Below are positions 37,538-44,730 of a stretch of 64,000 nucleotides of DNA, piece after piece. Every line of letters starts with the position of its first letter. Position 1 is the first letter of the stretch. The stretch lies in assembly GCF_020089865.1 (NCBI RefSeq), contig NZ_JAIRBM010000012.1:1-64000 (forward strand), given 5' to 3'. A program made the translations under genes and the position numbers. The notes under the pieces were generated by a model, which worked only from the letters and a program-made list of their open reading frames with translations, was not told where the DNA came from and searched no databases. Source of the stretch: Microvirga puerhi (GTDB taxonomy: Bacteria > Pseudomonadota > Alphaproteobacteria > Rhizobiales > Beijerinckiaceae).

Positions 37538-38116
37538 ATGTTCGCTTGTATCCGGGGCCGGAAGAGCTCCCGAGAAAAGATTCTTGATGCAGCCGCCGAA
37601 CTGGTCGGCGAAATCGGAGCCGGGCGTCTGACCCTGGATGCCGTCGCCGAAAGAGCAGGGCTCAGCAAAGGCGGGCTTCTTTACAACTTTCCGAGCAAAG
37701 AATCACTCCTCCAAGCGATGATTCAGCGGCTGGTCGATGAAGTGACGTCCGAAAAGGAAGCGCTGCGGGCCCAGCTGACGCCGAGCCGCAACCTCGAAGC
37801 GAAGCTCTGTACGGCCGCGCTGATCAAGATGTGCGGCGGCGGTGAGATGAAGGAAATCGCCACCGGGATGCTCGCGGCATCCTCGGAAAATCCACGCCTC
37901 CTCGAGCCTGTCCGCAACGTTGTAAGGGAAACGCTCGAGAAGCTGAAATCCAATTCGGACGATGTCGATGCCAGCCTTCTCGCCTGGCTCGCGGCCGAAG
38001 GCCTCCGCAGCATGGAAATGCATGACATCAGCCCCTTTTCGGACAGCGACCGGGAGCGGGTCGTCACGGCCATCAACCGGCTGCTCGACAGAGGCATCGC
38101 CGAGCAGGGGGCCTGA
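37538..38116 (+). CDS. TetR-family regulator of the RND efflux operon
   Basis: Repressor of 192 residues with the N-terminal helix-turn-helix (REKILDAAAELVGEIGAGRLTLDAVAERAGLSKGGLLYNFPSKESLL in separate helices at residues 12-58) and a helical ligand domain rich in Glu and Leu. It is divergent from the pump operon and the palindrome between them is the likely operator. Its C-terminal domain resembles the group in which the helix-turn-helix is followed by a short, acidic effector domain. Effector unknown. It converges with the CoA-transferase gene, the stops being 11 bases apart. Confidence 0.92.
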   Translation: MFACIRGRKSSREKILDAAAELVGEIGAGRLTLDAVAERAGLSKGGLLYNFPSKESLLQAMIQRLVDEVTSEKEALRAQLTPSRNLEAKLCTAALIKMCGGGEMKEIATGMLAASSENPRLLEPVRNVVRETLEKLKSNSDDVDASLLAWLAAEGLRSMEMHDISPFSDSDRERVVTAINRLLDRGIAEQGA

Positions 38117-38127
38117 TCGTCTCCGTA

Positions 38128-39315
38128 TCAGGCGATCCAGGACGGATCGTTCAAGACCTCGTCCGTATGTTCTCCCAAACGCGGCGACGGCCGCGTCGCA
38201 GCTTGAGGCTCGCCATCCATCACGATGGGCGAGCGAACCGAAGGAATCGCCCCCTCTTTCGCAGCCGGCGCCGGGAGATCGATCTTCATGCCGCGCGCGA
38301 TGACCTGAGGATCAGCGAAGACATCCGCCACCGTGTTGATCGGGCCGGCTGGAACGCCCCGAGCCTCCAAAGCCGACAGAAGACCCTCGCGGGTCATCCG
38401 GAGCGTCAGCTCCGTCAATACCGGAACCAGGTCCGGCCGGTGCCGCACCCGTCCGGCATTGGTCTTGAAGCGCTCGTCTGCCGCCAGCTCAGGACGCCCG
38501 AGCACAGCCACGAAGCGCGCAAACTGCCCGTCGTTGCCGACCGCGACGATCACGTGACCATCCGCAACTGGGAAGACTTGGTAGGGCACGATGTTGGGAT
38601 GGGCATTGCCCATCCGCCGTGGCGCCTTGCCGGACGCCAGATAATTCATGGCCTGGTTCGCCAGAACGCTCGTCTGGACATCAAGGAGAGCCATGTCGAG
38701 ATGCGCGCCCTCCCCGGTCGCGTCTCTGCGCCGGAGAGCCGCCAATACGCCCACGACCGAATAGACCCCGGTAAAAATATCCGCGAAGGCGACACCGATC
38801 TTCTGAGGTTCCCCCTCAGGATCGCCCGTCAGATCCATGATCCCGCCCATGCCCTGGATCATGAAATCGTATCCGGCCCGGGAGGCGTAAGGCCCGTTCT
38901 GGCCAAAACCGGTAATCGAGCAATAGACGAGGCGCGGATTGACCTTTTTGAGGCTCTCGTAGTCGAGGCCATATTTCTTCAGCCCCCCGACCTTGAAGTT
39001 CTCGACCACCACGTCCGCGTGAGCTGCCAGCTTCCGGACAAGCTCCTGCCCCTCGCTGGTCTCGAAGTCGACGGCAATAGACCGCTTGCCGCGATTGCAT
39101 GCGTGAAAATAGGCGGCCGAAAGATCGCCTCCGTCGGCGGCCTCGATGAAAGGGGGGCCCCACCCACGAGTGTCGTCGCCGGCCCCTGGCCGCTCGACCT
39201 TGACCACGTCCGCGCCGAGATCGGCCAGAAGCTGGCCGACCCAGGGACCTGCGAGGATGCGGGCGAGTTCAAGGACCTTGAGGCCCTCTAGAGGGCGCTG
39301 GATTGAAGCGGTCAA
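38128..39315 (-). CDS. CaiB/BaiF-family CoA transferase, probably glutarate CoA transferase
   Basis: Type III CoA transferase of 395 residues. N-terminal GLKVLELARILAGPWVGQLLADLGADVVKVE is the family signature, and the catalytic aspartate is probably in LDMALLDVQTS. The start is a TTG with a strong AGGAGG seven bases upstream, lying inside the end of the small secreted-protein gene. In glutarate/lysine catabolism a transferase of this family makes glutaryl-CoA, which glutaryl-CoA dehydrogenase then uses; the dehydrogenase is encoded just upstream. Assignment to glutarate is from context; members also act on carnitine, formate or itaconate. Confidence 0.88.
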   Translation of the reverse strand: MTASIQRPLEGLKVLELARILAGPWVGQLLADLGADVVKVERPGAGDDTRGWGPPFIEAADGGDLSAAYFHACNRGKRSIAVDFETSEGQELVRKLAAHADVVVENFKVGGLKKYGLDYESLKKVNPRLVYCSITGFGQNGPYASRAGYDFMIQGMGGIMDLTGDPEGEPQKIGVAFADIFTGVYSVVGVLAALRRRDATGEGAHLDMALLDVQTSVLANQAMNYLASGKAPRRMGNAHPNIVPYQVFPVADGHVIVAVGNDGQFARFVAVLGRPELAADERFKTNAGRVRHRPDLVPVLTELTLRMTREGLLSALEARGVPAGPINTVADVFADPQVIARGMKIDLPAPAAKEGAIPSVRSPIVMDGEPQAATRPSPRLGEHTDEVLNDPSWIA

Positions 39316-39797
39316 GGTCTCACACCTCCTCGATAAATCACTGAATCATGCATACTCCGCTCAAGAACGAGCAAATGATTGTGCGGAATACATTGCATCG
39401 CTTGCACCCATCGCGCGGCGAGCACTAATCGCCCGTCTACTTTCTCTGGGGCACCGAGAGTGTCGACGTCACAGAAAACGTCATCCGAGTTCGAACAGAC
39501 CTTCATCTCTGGCCAGCAAACTGCGTGGTGAGATGGATAAGGCAGGTAGTAGATCGGTGGTTCGTAATGGAACGCCCCGTCCAGCAATTCTGTAGGAGTG
39601 ACCGGAGTGATTCGGAATTCAACGCCGGAGCTTCCATAGGCTTTCCAAGGCAAAGCATCAAAGATCCTCAGCCTTTCCTTGATGGTATCCATTCTTGAGG
39701 GCAGTTCCGCCGACAGAGCCATGGAAACGGTGGCGCTCCCGGCGAAACCACAAACGAACAGAACAGCACCCAGCCTTGGAAGCAATCCAGCATTCAT
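39312..39797 (-). CDS. Small secreted protein of unknown function inserted in the glutaryl-CoA operon
   Basis: 161-residue protein with a signal peptide (LLPRLGAVLFVCGFAGSATVS, cut near ALSA). The mature part has five cysteines (CWPEMKVC, FCDVD, QC) and no family I recognise. Base composition is clearly less GC-rich than the flanking genes. It lies between gcdH and the CoA-transferase gene, 18 bases after the former, and its last codons overlap the TTG start of the latter. The ribosome site is weak. The location and composition suggest a gene inserted into an older gcdH-transferase pair. It could also be an expressed orphan without a catabolic role. Confidence 0.6.
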   Translation of the reverse strand: MNAGLLPRLGAVLFVCGFAGSATVSMALSAELPSRMDTIKERLRIFDALPWKAYGSSGVEFRITPVTPTELLDGAFHYEPPIYYLPYPSHHAVCWPEMKVCSNSDDVFCDVDTLGAPEKVDGRLVLAARWVQAMQCIPHNHLLVLERSMHDSVIYRGGVRP

Positions 39798-39815
39798 CCG
39801 ATACGATGTATCTTG

Positions 39816-41012
39816 CTAGAAGAACGCCTGCAATCCAGTCTGCGCGCGGCCTAGGATCAGGGCATGCACATCGTGCGTGCCCTCATAGGTGTTCACGGTC
39901 TCTAGGTTCTGCGCGTGGCGCATCACGTGATATTCTTCCTGGATGCCGTTGCCGCCGTGCATGTCGCGCGCCGCGCGCGCGATGTCGAGCGCCTTGCCGC
40001 AATTGTTGCGTTTCACCAGCGAAATCATCTCCGGTGCCATGCGGCCTTCATCGAAGAGCCTGCCGACGCGCAAGGAGGCATGAAGGCCAAGGGTGATCTC
40101 GGTCATCATATCCGCGAGCTTCTTCTGCACGAGCTGGGTTGCCGCGAGCGGCCTGTCGAACTGCTTGCGATCGAGAGTGTACTGACGGGCACGGTGCCAA
40201 CAGTCTTCCGCAGCTCCCATAGAGCCCCAGGAGATGCCGTAGCGGGCCCGGTTGAGGCATCCGAACGGCCCTTTGAGGCCTGATACGTTCGGCAGCAGCG
40301 CCTCTTCCGGCACCTCGACGCCATCCATCACGATCTCACCAGTGATCGATGCACGCAGCGAGAGCTTGCCGCCGATCTTCGGTGCCGAGAGGCCCTTCAT
40401 TCCCTTGTCGAGCACGAAACCGCGAATCTGATTGTCATGAGCGGCCGACTTCGCCCAGACCACGAACACGTCCGCGATGGGGGAGTTGGAGATCCACATC
40501 TTGGAGCCGGTCAGGCGATAGCCGCCGTCGATCTTCTCGGCGCGGGTCTTCATGCCGGCCGGATCGGAGCCGGCGTCGGGCTCGGTCAATCCGAAGCAGC
40601 CGACGAACTCGCCCGAGGCCAGCTTCGGCAGGTACTTCCGGCGCTGCTCCTCGCTCCCATAGGCATAGATCGGGTACATCACGAGGGAGGATTGCACGCT
40701 CATCATGGAGCGGTAGCCGGAATCGACCCGCTCCACCTCCCGGGCCACCAGCCCATAGGCGACGTAGGACGCGCCGGCGCAGCCATATTCCTCAGGCAGC
40801 GTCACGCCGAGAAGGCCGAGCTCTCCCATCTCGTTGAAGATGGCGCGATCCGTGCGCTCCTCGCGATAGGCCTCGATGACCCGCGGCAGGAGCTTTTCCT
40901 GGGCATAGGCCCGAGCCGTATCCCGGATCATGCGTTCGTCGTCGGTGAGAAGATCGTCGAGCAGGAGGGGATCGTCCCACTTGAGCTTTGCAAGTTCGTG
41001 AGCACCGGCCAT
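39816..41012 (-). CDS. gcdH: Glutaryl-CoA dehydrogenase
   Basis: FAD-dependent acyl-CoA dehydrogenase of 398 residues that oxidises and decarboxylates glutaryl-CoA to crotonyl-CoA. It has the acyl-CoA dehydrogenase domains in order, with [28 protein letters not shown] and the catalytic Glu region [15 protein letters not shown], and the substrate arginine stretch seen in glutaryl-CoA dehydrogenases. AAGGA before the ATG at 41012 fixes the start; the frame opens 29 codons further, into the LysR intergenic region, without conservation. The divergent LysR gene and downstream CoA-transferase support lysine/tryptophan/glutarate catabolism. Confidence 0.92.
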   Translation of the reverse strand: MAGAHELAKLKWDDPLLLDDLLTDDERMIRDTARAYAQEKLLPRVIEAYREERTDRAIFNEMGELGLLGVTLPEEYGCAGASYVAYGLVAREVERVDSGYRSMMSVQSSLVMYPIYAYGSEEQRRKYLPKLASGEFVGCFGLTEPDAGSDPAGMKTRAEKIDGGYRLTGSKMWISNSPIADVFVVWAKSAAHDNQIRGFVLDKGMKGLSAPKIGGKLSLRASITGEIVMDGVEVPEEALLPNVSGLKGPFGCLNRARYGISWGSMGAAEDCWHRARQYTLDRKQFDRPLAATQLVQKKLADMMTEITLGLHASLRVGRLFDEGRMAPEMISLVKRNNCGKALDIARAARDMHGGNGIQEEYHVMRHAQNLETVNTYEGTHDVHALILGRAQTGLQAFF

Positions 41013-41111
41013 GGCTCTGGTCCTTCTTCTGAGCGCCGAAAACAGCTGATGAATTTGGGCCGGAAAATCTCCCTGGACAGCGCGGAAGTAAAGCGACATC
41101 TTCGAAGCAGG

Positions 41112-41131
41112 TTATTCTAAAATGGAATGAA
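41112..41131. promoter_or_regulatory. LysR-type binding site between gcdH and its regulator
   Basis: TTATTCTAAAATGGAATGAA contains an ATTC/GAAT inverted repeat with a T-N11-A core, the usual LysR box, and is placed directly before the LysR start and about 100 bases from gcdH. Confidence 0.45.
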
Positions 41132-41134
41132 CTT

Positions 41135-42082
41135 GTGCTCAGACGTGGCTTTCTCCCGAGCGTCGGCAATCTTTTGGCTTTCGAGGCGACGGCCCGGCAC
41201 GGGAGCGTCTCGCGGGCTGCGGAAGAGCTGAACCTGACCCAGAGCGCCGTCTCGCGGCAGATTCAGCAGCTCGAAGATTCACTTGGCGTCTCCCTGTTCA
41301 GCCGGACGCGGCAACGCGTGGTGCTGACTGATGTAGGACGAATGTACGCGACCCACGTGCGCAACACCCTTGGAGAGCTCTCGGATGCCACCCGCCAAGC
41401 CATCGCCCTCTCCGGCGCGAGAGGTGTCCTCAATCTCGCCGTCCTGCCCACCTTCGGCACCCGCTGGCTCATTCCGCAGATGCCCGAGTTCTTCGAAAGG
41501 CATCCGGATGTTACCGTCAATTTCGGGGTCCGGCTCGTTCCTTTCGATTTTACGGCCGATCCCTTCGATGCCGCCATTCATTTCGGCCAGCCCCATTGGC
41601 CTGGCGCTCTGTGCGATCATCTCATGGACGAGGAATGCGTTCCCGTCTGCAGCCCGGAATACAGGCGACGGGAGCGAATCGAGGTCCCGGAGGACCTGAC
41701 CCGCGCCATTCTCCTGCAGCAGAGCACCCGCTCCACCGCGTGGGCTGAGTGGTTCGCCAGCGTCGGCGTGCCGATCGGTAACGCCCTCCGAGGTCCTCGT
41801 TTCGAGCAGTTCGCCATGGTCGCGCAAGCCGCCGTCGCGGGCATCGGCGTCGGCCTCATTCCGCACTTCCTGATCGCCGACGAATTGGCCTCGGGCCGCC
41901 TGACGGCCCTGTTCCCACAGAGTCTGATCAGCAGCGGCGCCTATTACCTCGTCTACCCGGAGCCGAAGGCCGAGGCGCCGCTGGTGCGCTCCTTCCGCGA
42001 CTGGATCAAGACGAGAGCCCAGCAGGATCCATCGTCTAAGGGTATGTCTGTGGACGCCTCAGCACGGTCCAGCTCAGGGTGA
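41135..42082 (+). CDS. LysR-family regulator (GcvA-like), probably of gcdH
   Basis: Regulator of 315 residues. The N-terminal helix-turn-helix reads LLAFEATARHGSVSRAAEELNLTQSAVSRQI, followed by a GcvA-like substrate domain (LAVLPTFGTRWLIPQMPEF). It is divergent from gcdH with a LysR box between them, as in the gcdR-gcdH arrangement of pseudomonads. The start codon is GTG. Its 3' end overlaps the converging Bcr/CflA exporter gene by 47 bases. Confidence 0.88.
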   Translation: MLRRGFLPSVGNLLAFEATARHGSVSRAAEELNLTQSAVSRQIQQLEDSLGVSLFSRTRQRVVLTDVGRMYATHVRNTLGELSDATRQAIALSGARGVLNLAVLPTFGTRWLIPQMPEFFERHPDVTVNFGVRLVPFDFTADPFDAAIHFGQPHWPGALCDHLMDEECVPVCSPEYRRRERIEVPEDLTRAILLQQSTRSTAWAEWFASVGVPIGNALRGPRFEQFAMVAQAAVAGIGVGLIPHFLIADELASGRLTALFPQSLISSGAYYLVYPEPKAEAPLVRSFRDWIKTRAQQDPSSKGMSVDASARSSSG

Positions 42083-43223
42083 AGGCTGCCCAGCCGCACG
42101 CTGCGATCGCAGCCACCATAGACCGCTGCGTCCCATCGAAGAACGTGCTCACCAGCATGATCATGACAGCGCCGGTGCAGAGCTGCAGCGTCCCCATGAG
42201 GGCCGAGGCCGTCCCGGCAATCGGCCCGTGGGATTCGAGCGCCAGCACCGCCGTGGAGGGAATCACAAGACCAAGGCAACCGAAGGAGGCGAAGAGGAGG
42301 CCCCACAGGACATAAGGATTGTCCACCCCGGACAGCGTCAGCCCGAGCAATATGCTCGTCAGCACCATGAAGACGCTGATCGCCGTGCGGACCACGCGCT
42401 CCGCTCCGAAACGGCGCATGAGTGTGCTGTTGAACTGCGCGCCACCGATGAACGCGACCGCATTCGACGCGAAGACGAGGCTGTAGCGGGATGGCGTCAG
42501 GCCGAAATGCTCGATGAACACGACCGAGGATCCCGCCAGATAGGCGAAGAAGCTCGACTGCCCCAAGCCGCCGATGAAGACGAGCCCCAGGAAGCGCCAA
42601 TCCTTGAGCAGGCTCCCATAGGTCCGTACGACTTGGCCGACGCTCCGTCGCCCCGTATCCGCCTTTCGCGTCTCTGGCAGGAGCGTGGCGACGATCACGA
42701 GGCCGACGAGCCCGATCCCGGCGATGGCCCAAAAGATGACGCGCCAGCTGTAGAACTCCGTGAGCGTGCTGCCCGCCAGCGGCGCCAGGATTGGCGAGAC
42801 GCTGAAGACCAGCATCGTCGTCGCCATCAGCCGGGCAGCTTCCGCGCCAGTGTGAAGATCCCGGACGATGGCGCGGGTGATGACCATGCTGGCGCAGGCG
42901 CCGACCCCTTGGAGGAATCGGAAGGCGATCAGTGTTTCGGCGTTGCGCGCGAAGCTGCACCCGATCGCACCCAGGATGAAGAGTGCCAGACCGAAATAGA
43001 TCGGAGGCTTGCGCCCGACCTGATCGGACACGGGGCCATAGATGACCTGGCAGAGGGCGACCGCCAGGAAGAAGCTCATGAGGCTCATCTGAACGGCGCT
43101 GACATCGACCTGCAATTCGCGTGCGATCGCCGGAAAGGCCGGCAAATACATATCGATGGCAAACGGCCCAACCGCCGACAACATGCCGAGAACAAGGGCA
43201 TTGCGGAGAAACGTGGATTTCAT
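42036..43223 (-). CDS. Bcr/CflA-family drug-resistance MFS transporter
   Basis: Twelve-helix major facilitator exporter of 395 residues. Family features: the first helix region LVLGMLSAVGPFAIDMYLPAFP with the acidic/aromatic motif, QVIYGPVSDQVGRKPPI (motif A in the first cytoplasmic loop), FRFLQGVGACASMVITRA, and SPILAPLAGSTL (motif C). Known members export bicyclomycin, chloramphenicol or sulfonamides and sometimes cysteine. The ATG at 43223 begins a normal family N-terminus; the open frame upstream is rich in Ser/Arg and unlikely to be translated. It overlaps the LysR gene tail to tail. Confidence 0.9.
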   Translation of the reverse strand: MKSTFLRNALVLGMLSAVGPFAIDMYLPAFPAIARELQVDVSAVQMSLMSFFLAVALCQVIYGPVSDQVGRKPPIYFGLALFILGAIGCSFARNAETLIAFRFLQGVGACASMVITRAIVRDLHTGAEAARLMATTMLVFSVSPILAPLAGSTLTEFYSWRVIFWAIAGIGLVGLVIVATLLPETRKADTGRRSVGQVVRTYGSLLKDWRFLGLVFIGGLGQSSFFAYLAGSSVVFIEHFGLTPSRYSLVFASNAVAFIGGAQFNSTLMRRFGAERVVRTAISVFMVLTSILLGLTLSGVDNPYVLWGLLFASFGCLGLVIPSTAVLALESHGPIAGTASALMGTLQLCTGAVMIMLVSTFFDGTQRSMVAAIAACGWAAFTLSWTVLRRPQTYP

Positions 43224-43617
43224 GGAAGGAAGCTTTCCTTGGCCCGACAAACATGCCGGAAAGGACAAATGGCCCGCGCTCATGCGAACGCAGGAAACAA
43301 TAGGGATGGGGAGAAGCGCCGGGGCCGGGACAGAGCAGATGATAGGCCTGCTCGCTGCACGGAGGTGTTTTATGACGCTCCGCGATACTGCGCAAGACAA
43401 GAATCCGTCCAGCTCGCGTCGACACTGTAGCCGTAACGGCCTCGCGGATCCACGCCTCTAGGAGCAACGCGGCTCGCCGAAAGTGTTGCTCAAATGTGTC
43501 GAGCACAGTTGGAAATGGCTGACCTTACGGCAAAGCTTCACATTTCATTAACCATATTTGCCCATGTCTGGTTAGGCATTTCATCCACGGCAGCGGCCAA
43601 CATGAGGAGGGACCATC
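43224..43617. other. Intergenic region upstream of the cellulose operon
   Basis: About 390 bases between the divergent Bcr/CflA and bcsN starts. It should hold both promoters. An AT-rich patch lies at 43535-43580 (CATTTCATTAACCATATTTG), a plausible promoter area for bcsN; I could not find a confident -35/-10 pair or a full CtrA-type site (only a TTAACC half-site). No gene is recognisable. Confidence 0.4.
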
Positions 43618-43653
43618 ATGCAGACTTTCCCGTGTTGCGAGCACCTCGGCTGA
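43618..43653 (+). CDS. Short upstream open frame (11 codons) before bcsN
   Basis: An ATG with an ideal GAGGAGGGA ribosome site (seven-base spacing) opens a frame encoding MQTFPCCEHLG. It stops one base before the ATG at 43655 that begins the long bcsN frame. The peptide itself is not conserved to my knowledge. It may couple translation into bcsN or act as a regulatory leader, since bcsN has no good ribosome site of its own. Confidence 0.35.
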   Translation: MQTFPCCEHLG

Positions 43654-43654
43654 G

Positions 43655-44611
43655 ATGTGGCGAACTTTGTCCCGAAGCATGCTGTCCGTATCGTTCTCGC
43701 CTTCTCCGGATTCTGACGTACGGTCCATCCGCCGGAGACCGTGGCTCCTGGTCCAATCTCCCCTTAGGGTGTTGAAGACCGTCCCCATCATGGCCGCGGC
43801 GCTTCTGGCTGGGTGCTCGACCCAGTCCGAGTTGCGCTTTGCCACCCTCATGTCGGAGGTTCCCGCCACCAAGGCCCTGATCCTGCCTCCGCCCGGAGGC
43901 CCCGCCGTCGTCGCCGTGCTCCAGCGGACCTACAAAAACGGGATTACCCAGGAGATCGCCCTCTCCACTGCCTCGACTACGAGCGGGCAGAACGCCTTTT
44001 TCGTCAGCTTCGTCAATGACCTGGAAGTTCCCTCCGAGATCGATGACGTTCTTAAGGTCCGCCGAATCACACCGGACCGGCTACAGAGCGAAATGGAGAG
44101 CCGGCTATCGGGCCTCGATATGCGGACCTCGCTCTACTACGTGCAGAACAAATACGGGCCCTTCGGCTTCGCGACGGGCCGCTCGGGAACCGGCGATACA
44201 TGCCTTTATGCATGGCAGGAGATCGAGCCGAACAAGCCGGCCATCCTCACTCCGGCTGGCATTATTTCGGTGAGGCTACGGCTCTGCGATGCCGACGCGA
44301 CGGAGGAACAGCTCCTCCGAACCATGTATGCCTTCACCATCTCGGCCTATTTCTCGTCCATGGACTGGAATCCCTTTGGGGAACCCCCTCCTGTGCCCTC
44401 GCAGCTGGGCGCCATCGATGCGCCTTCGTTTCCCGTCGGCATGGGAACCGGCGCTAATCCCCCTGCCCCTTCACCACCTGCCCGAGCCATCGTTCGTCCT
44501 GCCCCGCACCGGGCACCCGCTCGCCCCTTGGAGGCCCCGGTCGTCCCCGCAGCCCCAGTCGAACCGCGGCGGCCTCTTGAAGGCTACCCGGTCGTTCCAC
44601 CCCCATCCTAG
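43655..44611 (+). CDS. bcsN: Cellulose biosynthesis protein BcsN (lipoprotein)
   Basis: 318-residue protein with a lipobox (AALLAGC) near residue 54 and a Pro/Ala-rich C-terminal tail. It matches the BcsN family found at the start of Hyphomicrobiales cellulose operons: PATKALILPPPGGPAVVAVLQRTYKNGI, then TGDTCLYAWQEIE. The start is uncertain. ATG 43655 is reached from the short upstream frame, while GTG 43769 would give a compact lipoprotein signal (LKTVPIMAAALLAGC). A role in organising or exporting cellulose at the envelope is assumed from family and location. bcsA follows after 119 bases. Confidence 0.78.
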   Translation: MWRTLSRSMLSVSFSPSPDSDVRSIRRRPWLLVQSPLRVLKTVPIMAAALLAGCSTQSELRFATLMSEVPATKALILPPPGGPAVVAVLQRTYKNGITQEIALSTASTTSGQNAFFVSFVNDLEVPSEIDDVLKVRRITPDRLQSEMESRLSGLDMRTSLYYVQNKYGPFGFATGRSGTGDTCLYAWQEIEPNKPAILTPAGIISVRLRLCDADATEEQLLRTMYAFTISAYFSSMDWNPFGEPPPVPSQLGAIDAPSFPVGMGTGANPPAPSPPARAIVRPAPHRAPARPLEAPVVPAAPVEPRRPLEGYPVVPPPS

Positions 44612-44730
44612 CCCCGGAAAACGCATGGTTAATCGTCGCATCTTGACCGTTGAGATAACGATAGACCCCTTGGTCTGCATAGATTATGCGTTGCCTGTGA
44701 CGTAAAAAACTCAGACGAGATTGTTCATCC

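Noticed and set aside
44612-44730. Possible riboswitch or promoter before bcsA
   Set aside because: The gap is 119 bases with a TTGACC element, but no -10 at proper spacing and no recognisable cyclic di-GMP riboswitch fold.
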